A stretch of 64,000 nt of DNA from Basidiobolus meristosporus CBS 931.73 (lineage: Eukaryota; Basidiobolomycota; Basidiobolomycetes; Basidiobolales; Basidiobolaceae), in contig MCFE01000005.1 of NCBI GenBank assembly GCA_002104905.1, positions 215,784 to 279,783 on the forward strand, given 5' to 3'. The notes under the pieces were generated by a model. That model did not search any database, was not told the origin of the DNA, and saw only the letters and a list, made by a program, of their open reading frames with translations. Below, piece after piece: positions 47,515 through 59,825 of the stretch (positions are counted from its first letter, which is position 1; every line of letters begins with the position of its first letter). The translations under genes were made by a program, and so were the position numbers.

Positions 47515-49454
47515 CTAGAGCTTAGTCTTGGGCGCTTGTTTAGCTAAATCTTCCTCGAAGATCTGCTTCATATCTTCCGCGGCTTCAGCCAATAGATGGT
47601 TAAGGGTTTTGGATCCTAGATGCAAGCTAGTGACGTTGAAGTGAAGTGCGTTGTTTTTAATGATGTACCCAATACCAAAGCCATCAGGAACAACTTCTCC
47701 AAAACCCCAGTTGTCGAAGTGCTCGCTAGCAAGCTGTGAGGTGGAGAGATTCCAGTGGGTGGACTTTGTATACCCTTTGTCAGTGAAGATGCTGGGTTTG
47801 GGCTCGTCTGAGCGTAAGCTAAGTCGGAGTCCGAATAAATGGCGGTCAACGCCCTTTCCTTCAGCAGCGGCTGCCAAGTATTTCACATGACTTTCCATGG
47901 CAGCTCTGGCTAAGGCTACCTTTTGTTCGGTAGGCACATCGATGTCCTCCATGGCCTTCACAAAAGCCGCGGACTCGATGGAGACGGTACGCCCCGTCTC
48001 TGTTCTACCATGCTCATATTTACGAGTAGTGGCTGCTTCGTAAGTAGCATCACTGCGCCCATACATCTTGTAGTAGGCCAGCTGAATGATCATTTGAACA
48101 AAGGCATCAGGACTGGAGCGACATTTCTTGATCAGATTTTTGCCATATCCGTGGTACGCGAGCGAGCTTAGCTCTTGCTTAGCCATCATGTTGTCATACG
48201 ATTCCTCAGAGGTTTTGATCACTTTCAGTGCTTCATCGTTTAGAACAAATTTCAATTGTTCTGGGGCCTTGAGATCTTGGCGGACAGTTTCGGAGCCGTA
48301 GTTCACACTCCCATTGGCGATACTGCTGAGGATATAGTCATTTAGGCGGGCATTCGGGGTGCCATCCATGCTTGAGTGCTCCGCCATGAAGCCAGCCTTC
48401 CCATTCTCGAACACTAAAAATTGGAGAGATTTGTCAAAGTATCTGTTGCGACCGTCACCTCCCCAGCAATTCCGGCTGTGCTCATCACGATTGGTGGGGG
48501 AGGTATCGTCTAGGCAAAGGAGGAAAGTTGCACTTTCAAGTTTTTCAAATAGCTCCTCGTTTTCTGGTGCAGATTTTAGAATCAGCTGGCGAGCGTCGGA
48601 CCAGACATCTCGATTGTCGCACGTCAAAACACCAATGGCAGGTCCTTTTGTGGTTCCAGCATCGGCAATGATCTTTTCCAATTGCGACTCGATTTCGGCA
48701 CTAGAGAGCTGTTGACCGTTATGGAACATGTCTAATATGTAGAACTTGTTCTTTCTAACGACTGCGATGTGCGTGTTGCTGTGAGAGTCAAAAGTCACCT
48801 CATAATCACAAGGTTTCTTTGGAATTCTGCATGCGTTAAACATATATTTGTATGAATCCATACAGTAGGCGTAAGCCTTCGTCCTCTCAGGCTCCAGTTC
48901 CCCCGTGATAACCTGTTGTCTGAACTCCATGGCAGCGGTCAATATACTCGCTGCCCTCTTGACTTGATTCTTTCGACGAGGGTCATCGTTGTAAGTGAAG
49001 AAGTAACTGACGTAAGGAACAAGAGGGTCCCTATATCCCATATACGCAAGCTCGTTCCACCAGTCTTCTAACCAATTTACACAATTTGGATCAGCTGCTT
49101 TGGCCTCCAGACGGCGTTGAAGCTCCGCACCAACACCAGATTTTTGGAACTCCTCTACAGCAGTTTGAGTCTTGGCATACTCTGAGTCGTCTAGCAAAGG
49201 ACGCACACTACGTAGATACTTAGAGCAAGTATCGGCGAGAGCAGGGACAGGAAGCCTGGGTAGAGATTTTTGGAATTGGTACATTCGAGTATTCTCAAGG
49301 CTTGACAATTGTTTAGCTAAGGGGCGGAGCGTGGAGAAGCACTAATCAAAGATGAGCATGTGGAGAGGTTGCAGACAAGTTAAAAAGCAACTATACATAC
49401 TTTCTTGTATTGAGGCTTGAGGGCCTTTCCCACCAAACTACGAGCTGCAAACAT
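47515..49454 (-). CDS. CAT2: carnitine O-acetyltransferase
   Basis: Exon 1 (49401-49454) encodes an 18-residue basic leader (MFAARSLVGKALKPQYKK). Exon 2 (47515-49341) brings the total to about 626 residues. Seen: SLPRLPVPALADTCSKYL, WWNELAYMGYRDPLVP, the catalytic His in GFMAEHSSMDGTP, the carnitine-binding STSQ in NLSTSQL, and GFGEVVPDGFGIGYII. This is the carnitine/choline acyltransferase family, which moves acetyl groups between CoA and carnitine. The leader fits mitochondrial import and the last residues (TKL) are a weak peroxisomal signal, as in dual-targeted fungal Cat2. It is divergent from COQ7. Confidence 0.93.
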
Positions 49455-50167
49455 AGTAGCTTCAAGATAGATGTGACGAAGTAGTGACTTGGCGGGAGTT
49501 TAAAAAGAGATCACAGTCGCACCATGTCCCTTTGTGTTCGGTTGCCTGAGAGAATCGGATTGTCCACAAAAGTAGCATTTTCTACCTAATCCCCTATATG
49601 CTTATATTTCTCATCAATGACTTCAATGTATTATCGCATAGTCGGAAAATAAACCATCGAAATATCTTAACATTAGCAGATTTGATTATCTAAAATGAAA
49701 CCTCAGTATAAATACGGAATGCACATTTAGTAATATTGGTGGTATCAAATCTTTGATGTCAGCAATTCTATGGTTGGTGGTTGCGAGGTCTACAACAAAG
49801 ATGCTGCTGTCTCGGCTCGGAGCTTCATATCCAGATGAGAACCTGTAATAGTGCATTCATGTTCCCAGAAATTGCTTGGTGGTGCTGTTTCTGTGTTGCT
49901 TCTGTCCCTGCCATGTTGCTATTGTTGCGACGTGCTATCAACATTTTTCATAGTAATCAACGGACTGATCGATCACTTGAGTGACTGCTGCTTTTATATG
50001 CTTGATTGACTTGATGTCAATAAAATTTGCCAATTTCGAACTAGAACTCATCCTCAAGGCCTAGAGAAACTCCATCTGATAACAAACCCCATCCTACTAA
50101 TCGGATACTAAAATACTTCTATTTTGATTCCTCGATAGCTCCCTTCCAAGTACCCTTCAACGAAAAC
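49455..50167. promoter_or_regulatory. divergent promoter, CAT2 / COQ7
   Basis: A 713-bp gap between divergent genes for two mitochondrial proteins. It contains short open frames without motifs. No binding site is recognised. Confidence 0.4.
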
Positions 50168-51009
50168 ATGTCTGTCTCTCTATTTGCGCGCCTACCTAGA
50201 ACCGCCCTATACAACCTTACTACCCGTGGAATTTCCACCACAGCTCCACTTTTTCACGCTTCCAGCCAAGAAAAGATAAAAAGGGAGCTGACGGAGGATG
50301 AGAAGCAACTTATTGCGGAGATAATTCGTGTAGATCAAGCCGGTGAGCTCGGTGCTAATCGAATCTACCAAGGACAAATTGCAGTACTTGGTAGGGACAA
50401 AAAGTTGAGGCCGTTATTGGAGGTAAATGCTTCGGTCACTTACTCGCCTCTGTTGTGGAGCAGCAGCTTAATTCCTCGATGACTTCTATAGCATATGCTT
50501 GACCAAGAAAAACACCATTTAGCCACCTTTAACGACCTTGTTGCACAATATCGTGTGCGTCCCACCTTCTTGTGGCCCATGTGGTCAGTCGCAGGCTTCG
50601 CTCTTGGGGCTGGGACTGCTTTAATGGGAAAAGAGGCGGCCATGTGCTGCACCGAAGCTGTTGAGGCGGTCATTGGAAACCATTATAATGAGTACGTGCT
50701 GGTATAGCGCTGTATAGCTGTTCCTACGTTAACACCTTGCCATTACAGCCAAATTCGGGAACTTTTGAAAATTGACCATCCTGATGTTGAGAAGCTTCGC
50801 CCAATTTTGAAGCAGTTCCGAGATGATGAATTAGAACACTTGGATACAGCAGTTGAGCATGATGCTCATAAGGTAACGGTTTTTACGTGTACTCTGTCAA
50901 TAAGAATCGTCCACTTATCAGCAACCCATAGGCTCCTTTGTACAATGCTCTCACTCAGGTCATTCAGCAGGGTTGTAAAACAGCTATTTTTATATGTAAA
51001 AAAGTATAG
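50168..51009 (+). CDS. COQ7: 5-demethoxyubiquinone hydroxylase Coq7
   Basis: Four exons (50168-50422, 50492-50691, 50749-50872, 50932-51009) give 218 residues. A mitochondrial presequence ([19 protein letters not shown]) precedes the di-iron fold. The likely iron ligands sit in [43 protein letters not shown] and [17 protein letters not shown]. The C-terminus [20 protein letters not shown] is typical. Coq7 hydroxylates demethoxyubiquinone in the penultimate step of ubiquinone synthesis, at the inner mitochondrial membrane. The last two exons are needed for the final helix. Confidence 0.96.
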
Positions 51010-51169
51010 CTACAAGTTTGCATGTTGATGGGAATTTTTGATCGCAATATATTATGCATTGTACACCAGAGTAGCTTCTATTAAGTAAACTCTAGATACG
51101 AAAGTCTGATGCGGTCAATATACTTCAGCATTTATTTGAAGAGCATTAGAGGCTGGCCATGAAAAATAA

Positions 51170-54100
51170 TCATCGGGCAACAAGTCTTTGACCATCCTCC
51201 TCCTCATCGTCTTCATTATCCTCGTCATCAATCAGCATGCCGGCTACAGGCCGGTGCATACAACTAATAGGGCTGGTACCCTGCTCAAGAAATGAGAGTA
51301 GAACCGGGAGGAAAACCAGTCCATGTAGCGCACCAATCACCACAATCAATAAGTACATACGGAAATAGTATATCTCAAAGATACGCGAGCGTGCAAACGC
51401 CAACACGACTATACCAGCAAATTTGGTCAAGGTAATTCCTGAGAACACCGAGCTGCCCACTGACACCAAAGCCATGTAAGCACGCTCGTTTCCATCCCCA
51501 TTGCTGATGACAAACGATCTTGCAATGTGACTGCAGAACTCCACGCTGATTCCCACACATATCATCAGATTGACTAGACTTACGGCATTCAAGCTGACTC
51601 CCCAGAGGTACATCCCTCCGATAACGTTGACCAGTATCATCACTACGGTGGTCAAGACTCCGATGGAGGCACGCAAGTTGCCAAGCAATATGCCGGTGAT
51701 AAGTGCGATCCCGACGATCGCGATTGATAGAAGCTTCCACGACAAGCTAACGATATAGGTGTACTGTTCGAAGAAGATATAGAAGATGGAATAGGGGAAC
51801 ACCTCAACTCCGGTCTCCTCGTAAACCTCTGCCGCGATGCGATGTGCTGCTTTGTAGCCAGCAATGAACTCGGCCTGAGTACGGAGTGGAGTATGATACG
51901 TTCGAATATGCGATGCCTTAATGGTGGTATGCTCCTCGTCCACTACAATGGCATCTCCGTAAGCAGCAGAGCCGGCAAGAGGGCACTCCTCATCAGGTGT
52001 AGACGACAGCCAATAGTCCAAATAGAAAAGGAATTCCCTTCCCCTGGGAAGCCCCTCCATGGTGATATTCCAAGAGGGGGTGTGGTCATCCATGCACATC
52101 TGGCAGTCCTCCTCATCGTCAAATGGCCCGCACATCTGGGGTTTCTTGTCATCAAGAGTATCTCTACGGAAACGGCAGCACATGTCAGCAGCAGGGTTTA
52201 GCCAATGTAGAAAATCATCTAGCCAAACTGAGGCTGGCTGTGCAATGTATGAGACCTCGGGCCGTTTTCTCTCCTGTTCTAGAATATTTGCCAATGAGTG
52301 TGAGTGGCAGGTCGAGAATCTGCCACAAATGGACTGCTGGCCATCAAGTGCGGTGGTATTCACGTTCTTGGTTACAAAGTAGACAGGAGGCCCAGTGCGG
52401 AAGTAGGAATCCAGATTGTCGAAATATGGAACAAGGTAGGAGTCTCGGGGTAGAGCGATTCTTTGGTCTGATAGGTCCTCATGTTAATACACTTCACTCA
52501 AGGTTCCATGTTAAAACGGGCTGCTTACCTAATCCCAATTCAATTTTGGACGAATTCAAGATTCCAAAGCCGAAGGCACCAAAGAATACCATGGAGATGA
52601 TGGTCTTTATGGAAGGGCTAAGGATAAATGGCGCATAGTGGATTCGCACAAACTTCTGGAGAACGCCTTCCTCGTGGGATTTCTGAGGGGCGCTAAGTCT
52701 CAGGCAAGGCATGCAGTCTACCAGATTGTCCTACACAAAGCAATGAGTGACCATTACAAGGATATTATGATGTCCTATGGTTTCTTACCTCAGCGCGTTG
52801 AGCGTCTAAAGACATAAAGGCAATAAAGCAGGTTACTTGCAAAACAAAATCAACCCAAATCGCGAGAGCAGCATAGAGTGCAAAAGAGCTTACAGCCGGC
52901 ATAGTAACAAAGCTTCCCAAGCCAAATGCAAACGTCTCTGAGAGGGCTGACAAGAAAATACTAGGCCCCATCTTCCCTAATGTCCTGGCGGCACGCTCTT
53001 GAACCGTAAAGTTTGCATCGCTACTCTGCCTTTCGAACTCGTGGCTAAGAATAAAAATATTGTCTACCCCAACAGCTAACACAAGGAATGGAATGACCTC
53101 GGCAATAATCAATGTGATCTTGACTCCTGCAAATGAAAAGACTCCGACAGAGACCGAGACAGAGGCAATGACAATCAATATGCCGCAAATGGCCAATGAA
53201 AACTTGGAATCGATTAGAAGTCGACGGATCGAGGAAGATCTTGATATCTTGCCCAGTGCAACGGAGGCATACAAAAACATCACCAGGTAACTGATGGCTA
53301 CGGTGCTTAGATCGGCATTGGACGAACGGTTTAGCTCCGCTTCAATGGAGCTCTAAACAATGTTTAGATTATGCATATCGACGATTAATTACCAATGGAA
53401 TCACCAACCTCAGTGGAGTAGTGGACATCTATTTCTCTGAGATCGAGTTCGGGGTCTCGGCGAAGATTTGCCAACAGGGAGAGTAGCGCCTTTTCCCATT
53501 CTTCCGCTTTTGATACTAGCCTCTTGTCATTGTAGTTCTTTAGAACGTAAGTTACAATCAGTGCGCGGGATTCATTGTATCGTTGCTCTTCAAAGCCACC
53601 AAAAATCAGATCCGGCTTTAGTGGCTGCTGGAAGGCAGGGAGACAGCTGCTCGGCTGATAAGTGCATAGGTCGAAGTTGGTTCTCCATGTGTCATGCTTG
53701 AAATTGGTGAGATCATCTTGCCAGTAGCCGGTTACTGATTGAATGACACAGGCATCCCCGACAGGCTTAAAGCATAGGTCTTGTAGCATGTGGCCATTGG
53801 TGGTGTTCAAACTGGCGATCTTGTCCTGGATCTTAAACAGCTGCCTCAAATGCTGTTCTTCGATCAAGGTCTGGTTGCTTTTGTGCGTGAAAATAAGCTG
53901 TTGTGTGCGATAAAAAGGTCCAAAGTTTTCGTCGAAGAACCGCTTGTGAATCGAACTATCGGACTCGGGGCCTACCCACAGTCTTTCGGGACTGGTTTCC
54001 ACTTGGAAATACGACCAACCAAGAGAGCAAAAGGCGACAAAAAGGATGGTTAAAATAATGACATGCCAAGGGTACGCGGAGCATATATAGCCTTGTTGAT

Positions 54101-55182
54101 AGAACCAATCTTGCAGTTTGGTGTTGAGCCAGTAGGGACGAGTGCTGGCGTCCAGTTCGGGGGAGAGAAGAGCGTCTTCTTCTTCACTGAGTGGAACCGG
54201 TTCGAAGCCTTGGCGGTCTCTCTTGTCACCAAAGTGGCGCATTATATACCCTCCAAATGCGACCAGAAGCAGCAACACCAAATAGCCAGTCAACAGTCCA
54301 ACTGATAAACAACTCCACGAGCCAACCATGCATCTATGATGCCCGGGGGATGGGCTTTCCAGAACTGGGCAAACAGCTGCACAATCAACACATGAGCACC
54401 TGCTGGATAAATCTTCGCCGTCGCAGCGTCTTGCTGTAGAGTTCAATGGAGTGAAAGCGCCAGTGGGATCGTGAAGAGGGTAACTGATAGGATAAGGTGA
54501 GCCGCCTACTCTTTCTTGACCCATAAAGGTCATCATATCATGATAATTCTTCGCGCCACCTCCTATAAGGTCCATCACAAATACATTGTCCGAAGGGAAT
54601 TTTACATCTTTGCAGGAATCGTAAAATCCAGTTCCAAAGCCGGAATCAACAAAGAAATCAACACTAGTGACAATTTCTTGCTTTGTTCTAGGCGAGATAC
54701 TGGTGGAGGTAACGTTTACAAAGGTCGATTGATTGGGTGAGCATGTAAACTGGCAGTAGAAGGAGAAGAAATTGTTCAAACAAGCCGGGCAAGCACTCAA
54801 AATGGTGTATGCAATTTTTGTGCTCTGCTGAAGTGAATCCAATTGGTTTTCGTCACAACAAACTAGGGAGTCTTCAAAATCTTTTCCACACACTTCCACT
54901 AAAAGCTCCCGATGTGCACTGTCGGGCTAAGTTATTGTAGTTAGCAGAAGGACATAATTGTCAACCAACGTAAATGTTGGTACAAACCTTCACAGCTGGT
55001 ATATTGGCCGGGCAACTCAACGGCTTGGCAAAAAAGCTATCGGTTTTTGGGCCGCATTCACCATACATGGCGCAATAACCATTTTGTCGAATGATACCAT
55101 CAGACGATAATTCCTGTGCGAATCCTGAGGCTAATAGCAGCAGGACAAGCAAAGGAACTACGGTGAAGAGGCTTCGAAACAT
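51170..55182 (-). CDS. NCR1: Niemann-Pick C1 sterol transporter
   Basis: Five exons run from 55182 to 51170 (first 54988-55182, second from 54926), giving about 1230 residues. A signal peptide (MFRSLFTVVPLLVLLLLASG) precedes the Cys-rich NPC1 domain (QNGYCAMYGECG; VCCDENQ; CPACLNNFFSFYCQFTCSPNQ). A membrane helix follows, then a lumenal loop with FFDENFGPFYRTQQLIF and VHYSTE. The sterol-sensing domain has EVIPFLVLAVGVDNIFIL. The second loop has LPRDSYLVPYFDNL, with a final bundle LNAVSLVNLMICVGISVEF. NPC1 moves sterol across the vacuolar glycocalyx. The acidic tail (DDEDNEDDEEED) is unusual. An alternative start 12 codons upstream (55218) is weaker as a signal peptide. Confidence 0.95.
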
Positions 55183-56162
55183 GCATATATTAGTAGTAAT
55201 CCCTAGAGATTTATTCATGGAAAATTCAAATAGCTCTAGAGAACATAAGGGGTCAAAGGTTTGAGGTTCTTAAAGGTACACAAGGTTGGCTGCTGCGAAT
55301 ATGAATTAGGTCACATTGAATCTAGAGTAGTAATTGCTCACCCTAACATGGAATAGCCAATTACATGTGAATTATCGGAGCCACAAAAATCCCGATCAAA
55401 CGTAATCGAATTTCTGTCTAGTAAGCTAGTTGATTGGCCCACCTTGTGTTTCATGTTCTGATGTCATGCGTAATCAAGTATTTGGGATATTTACTAATGA
55501 CAGTCACGATTTCCCTCCACAGTCTGGGTTTCATTTTCTAACAACAGTGAATATGTTGTGTTATAAAATTATATAATACGCTTGCTGATTCATCTCAAGG
55601 TTTGCCAAATATGATGCTGTGACAATCTTGTAGATTTGACTAACGCTATTTCAAAATGGTGCATGTCCAATACTGCATAACTCTTTACTCTAACACCACT
55701 AAATTGAGGTATTTATGAGTGTGAGAGGTTTGGATATGTTGTACAAATTTATGATTCCACCTAAATATTCACCTAACTGAGTGACTCATTAGATACATAT
55801 CTTTGAGAACTCTGACCAAGCTCCTTGTTGGGATTTACTTGAAATATTTTCACCAAAATATCAGGTACACAGAACATGAAATTTTTTGAAGCTGTCCAAA
55901 CAGCCCCAAACTTTGCACACAGGCTCTTGGGATCTTCCTATGCATATTCTACATGTTTACTATGCCAAGTCCATTTAAAAGTATTAATCATACTTTTGCA
56001 TTCAATAATGCATTAAATGGAAGCCAAAAAATCTACATGTTCTCCTAATCACTTCCAATATCACCAAAGCTCTTACAGCTGGTTATGAGCCCTGAGCTTT
56101 CACTCTCTGCACTGCACAATACTGCCATTGCTGGAATATTTCTCTCTGCTAAAAAACTGGAT
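55183..56162. other. subtelomeric transition, no gene recognised
   Basis: A 980-bp AT-rich stretch between the last host gene and the first retroelement copy. CpG is present at the left (near 55295-55411) and thins to the right. It may hold the NPC1 promoter and decayed element DNA. I see no motif. Confidence 0.5.
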
Positions 56163-57075
56163 GGTTAGAGTTGGGGGAGACAGTCACCATCAGGTGAAAT
56201 CTTTATTTCAGTTGAAACAAAGAAGCCAGTGCTACTGTTGTAGCTTGGATACTACAGTGTGTAGCTGAGGGGAATTGGTAGGCAAGTTAATAAGTAGAAA
56301 TGATAGCTCTTTGGTGCTCAAGACACTGTTCAGTGGGAAGGAGGATGGCAAATGGGTAAGAAAAATTTGTCAACAACATTAATAAGGCAAACATGATATG
56401 GATTGATACTAGACTTGTTCCATCAATCCAGCTGATCATAGCGCCCAATAGTGCCATAGCATGCCAGATGGCGCCATACAGTGCCAATTTGGGATCAAAA
56501 TTGACATGCATATGACCCTAAAATATCAAATTAATAACAGAATATACAGCACTTTCTGACACTATGATCAATGGCACAATGGAACAAGTCTAATCATCAA
56601 AAAGGGAGTGTGCTGCTTTAGATATTGCTGACAAAGGTCTGTCAAATATTTCTAGTTGGCAAACTTGGGCTTTTCTGACTGCAGTATATAATTACCAAAC
56701 ATCTTGACATCAGGATTTCCAAGTATAGTTCCCCAGCAGGAGCCAGGTGTAGTGTGGTGTGTTCTCATCCAGGCCTTAATCAGTGGGTTGTTGCAGTGGT
56801 GAAGTCTGAGATATAATCTGGTTCTAAGGTAGAGAAGTCTGATTTTATAGGGCATAAACCCAAAAGCACCAAGAATAGCATGTCTGTAGGGGCATTCAGG
56901 CAAATGAGGCACCAAGGAGGTAATGCACCATACTGCAAACTTGTCAAGCTTAGTGCAGTCTCCAGAAGTAAGCAAGAGAAGTGGTAAGCCAAATTCCAAG
57001 ACAGTGAAGACAAACTGCATGGGTAAACAGCTGGGAGCTGAAGTTGTAGGAGTAACAGCCAGTAGCTTGTTGAGT
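56163..57075 (-). mobile_element. non-LTR element copy A, 5'-truncated and decayed
   Basis: A 3'-terminal fragment of an element close to copy E. Its left end has GGTTAGAGTT-GGGGG, then the hairpin TCACC/GGTGA (56184-56197) and TTTATTTCAGTTGAAAC. A frame at 56652-57098 matches the C-terminal part of ORF2 (LDKFAVWCITSLVPHLPE; RHAILGAFGFMPYKIRLLYL), with differences and frame breaks. An unrelated-looking insertion of about 100 bp lies near 56500-56600. It is oriented with its 3' end toward the centromere and cannot encode a working enzyme. Confidence 0.8.
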
Positions 57076-57780
57076 GGGAGGGGGAGAATAGTCACCAAGT
57101 GATAAAATCCTTTTTTATTATGATAGTATTAGATGAAGCTTAGTGAATCATAAGTTATTAGGTGTTGTATCCAAGAGAAAAGTGTAATAAAACTCTTAAA
57201 TGAGTTAACTGAACCTAAGTGATAACTAAGCACAGAATCTTAGAATTGTCAAGAGTGACAGAAATATTAGCAGAGTGGTTCTGGTCTAATATTGATCTTA
57301 TATATAGCTGAGTTGGACTATAAAGGCAACAAAGTAGGTTTGCTATGCAGGCTAGGCTTGGTGTTCTTGAGAGTGCTGGATATGCTAAGCTTGGGTAGAC
57401 ACTAGAGCGGAATTGTTGAATTCTTAATTTTGCTGAGGCACAATCTTAATTTTGTTGAGACACACACTAAACCAAAAGGTTCAGTAAGCTTTATTTATAC
57501 TTTTCTGATTGAGTTGCATTAGTAAGCATCAAGAGACTGGACTAACTGAAATCTGTTGGGGTGTTGATAGGTGCATAAGATAAATGGAAAATTGCATTGT
57601 TAATTAGCTGATGTCTTGGCAACTGCTAAGTGGTTGGATAAATCTCAGATGACTAATCTCTTGGAAAGGCTTAGCAGATCAGTTGAGGACATAATGACCA
57701 CATGTAAATTGATCAGGTGTGACAGCTAAAAATAGATTCTGCAAAGTGATAAAATAAACCATAACAGGGATTAGTTATGT
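57076..57780 (-). mobile_element. element copy A2, strongly decayed 3' fragment
   Basis: Begins with a G-rich GGGAGGGGGAGAA then TCACCAAGTGATA (57091-57103), which mirrors the 3' hairpin of the other copies. The next 670 bp have no open frame and are AT-rich. I infer an older relative of the same family truncated at both ends, but only the left edge supports this directly. Confidence 0.5.
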
Positions 57781-59128
57781 TTGGGTTAGGGGAGGGAAAG
57801 TCACCAAGTTGGTGAAATCTTTATTTGAGTTAAGAACTAATCTAGGTACAAATAAAGAAGCCAATTAAGAGGTCTAGAACCTCTCTAATAAGTAATCTAA
57901 TTTATGTTTTGTTTCATCTCTAATGTTTGTTTCAATAAAGTAAAGCTCATCAGGGGTAAATATAAAATTCAGGGGTTTTGGGGGAAGTACAAATTGTAGA
58001 TGTTTCTGATCAATATAATCCAAGACTGGAACCCAGCCTGGGATTAGGTGTAGTAGGAAAGGTGTGTGGACTTGTAAGTAGCTCTGCCACATAGATCTTA
58101 GATGGTCCTGAGCCAGTAGTCTTGGTTTTTCAGCTTTTTGAAGTTTTGAAGCAAGCTCTGTTACTACAGCAGAGCCAACCAGGGTGTGCCAGCAAGAAGA
58201 TTTCAGGGAGGAGTTAGATTGAAGCCATTGTTTGATGGAGGGGTTATGTGATTTCTGAAGTTTGACTAGGAAGGAAGCACAGAGATAGACCATTTGGATT
58301 TGGTATGGGTAGAAGCCAAAGGCTCCATTAGTTGCATGGATATAGGGAGATACTGGAAGATAAGGTACCAAGGATCTGATACACTGATGGAGAAATTTAT
58401 CCAGGCGGTGAAGTTCTCTGGAGGTTAGGGGTATAATGTGCAGACCAAATTCAAGTACCAGCAGTACATACTGCTTCAGAAGTGTAGGGATCTTTTGAAT
58501 TGGAGTGTCTGGAGTGACTACTACCAGAAGCTTTTTGAGAGCCTGCTGGGCAAGACGGATCCTATTATTCAGGTGGAGCTTTGAGTCAATCCCATGTTGA
58601 CAAAATGGCAGACCTAGATATATTGCAGTTTGTTGTGGCAGAATGCTAGTGTTCTGTATAGTTGTAGTGCATCCAATTGGGACCATCTTGGAAATTGAGA
58701 GTGAGAGGTTGTTGGCAGCCAAGTACTTCTCAATGATGGCAGTGTCTGCTATGGGATTAGGAGTAGCAATCTTGATATCATCTGCATAGAGAGTTAGTAG
58801 TGGATAGGGAGAGTCTGGTGAGGGGCCTTTTGGAAATAAAGAAAAGTCATGTAGGAATATCACAAATAGTAAGGGACCTAGTACAGATCCTTGGACTACT
58901 CCATTTGGAACCTCATAAGTCTCTGATGTACAACTTGGATGCAAAATTTTGGCTGAGTTCTCACAAAATAGAGAACGTACAAGAAGGGTCATTGGTAGTG
59001 TGGTAACTGCTAATAGCTTTCTCCAAAGCAGAGCTCTGTCCACAGAGTCAAAGGCTTTAGTAATGTCAAACAGAATGGTTGGCAATGAGAATTGAAGTGA
59101 ATGATCATGGCTTAGCACTACAGCCATA
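57781..59128 (-). mobile_element. non-LTR element copy B, 5'-truncated
   Basis: The left edge is TTGGGTTAGGGGAGGG followed by the hairpin TCACCAAGTTGGTGA (57801-57815) and AAATAAAGAAGCC. Then comes an open frame for the C-terminal two thirds of a reverse transcriptase (next entry). The right edge runs into another GGGTAGGGTTAGGGG junction at 59129. It is a second, related subfamily: similar in plan to copy E but clearly different in sequence. Confidence 0.85.
57874..59127 (-). pseudogene. reverse transcriptase fragment of copy B
   Basis: An uninterrupted 417-residue frame that starts inside the reverse transcriptase. Seen: SLPTILFDITKAFDSVDRALLW, the VPNGVVQGSVLGPLLF block and the catalytic YADD in LTLYADDIKIATP. 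The thumb and C-terminal region follow (YLPVSPYIHATNGAFGFYPY). It lacks the endonuclease and the first RT motifs, so it is a 5'-truncated remnant even though the frame is open. The YADD and SVLGP motifs place it in the LINE-like group. Confidence 0.85.
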
Positions 59129-59825
59129 GGGTAGGGTTAGGGGAGGGAAAGTCACCAGAGTAGGTGAAATCTATATTTGATTTCCGACAAGTCTAACTAC
59201 AAATAAAGAAGCCAGCTGGGAATAGAAGATTCCCAAAGTAAATACTAAGTTGAATATGAATAAATCTAAGCTAAAGTTAAGGCAGTATCCCAGAGTACAC
59301 TGGAGTTCAGGTTCATGGGGGAGTGAAGTAGATAAGCTTGAGAGATATAATAATCTTTAAGGAAGTGGGTAACAGCAGGTGAAGGGGAGTTTTTGATAAG
59401 TGAAGTGAATCTTGAGAGCAGAGATTCCTCTAATGAGAAGGTCTTGTAAACTGGAGAATCAGGAAACTCTTTAAAGGCATGGTCAGTAGGTTCCCAGTAA
59501 AACTGGTCAGAGACATTTTGAGAGAACTCTTTAGCAATACTTTTGTCAAGTACTACCTCCAGAGTGTGATTGTTGATAAATCTCATGTTGACAATTTTGG
59601 ATAAATTGTAACCTTGTTGCTTGAGATACATCCTATGCTCAGATATAGGAATGAACTCCATATTGGCAAAGTAGCAGACAGCCCAGTCAGTAGCAGGAGG
59701 CAGATCAGAAGTAGAAGGAAACTTTCTTTTAGTCTTGGGAGGAGCAGCAGGATGTCTTGAGAAAGCAGGAACAGACTTTTTGACAGCATCAGAGTAGGAA
59801 GAGTGAGCAGGAGCAGATAATTCTT
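59129..59825 (-). mobile_element. element copy C: ORF1 fragment joined directly to a 3' end
   Basis: The left edge is GGGTAGGGTTAGGGGAGGG, hairpin TCACC/GGTGA (59152-59167), then AAATAAAGAAGCCAGC, as in copy B. Upstream, where ORF2 would be expected, is a 131-residue frame (59266-59661). Its order (SEHRMYLKQQGYNLSKIVNM, VVLDKSIAKEFSQ, then AVTHFLKDYYISQAYLL) parallels the end of ORF1 in copy E. So ORF1 sequence meets the 3' tail with no reverse transcriptase between. Either an internal deletion or a non-autonomous derivative would explain this. Confidence 0.7.
59266..59661 (-). pseudogene. ORF1 C-terminal fragment
   Basis: A 131-residue open frame; upstream bases keep other frames open with Pro/Ser-rich peptides (APPKTKRKFPSTSDLPPATD-like in a shifted frame). 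The sequence pattern matches the last third of ORF1 of copy E: an I(S/L)xIVN(M/L) core, then (V/I)VLDxxIA, then a VxxFLKxxxIS helix. ORF1 proteins bind element RNA. A start codon for a full protein is not seen. Confidence 0.65.

Noticed and set aside
52760-52780. ATATCCTT inside an NPC1 intron as a U12 donor
   Set aside because: The intron already has a proper GTAAGA donor further 5' and the frame agrees with it.
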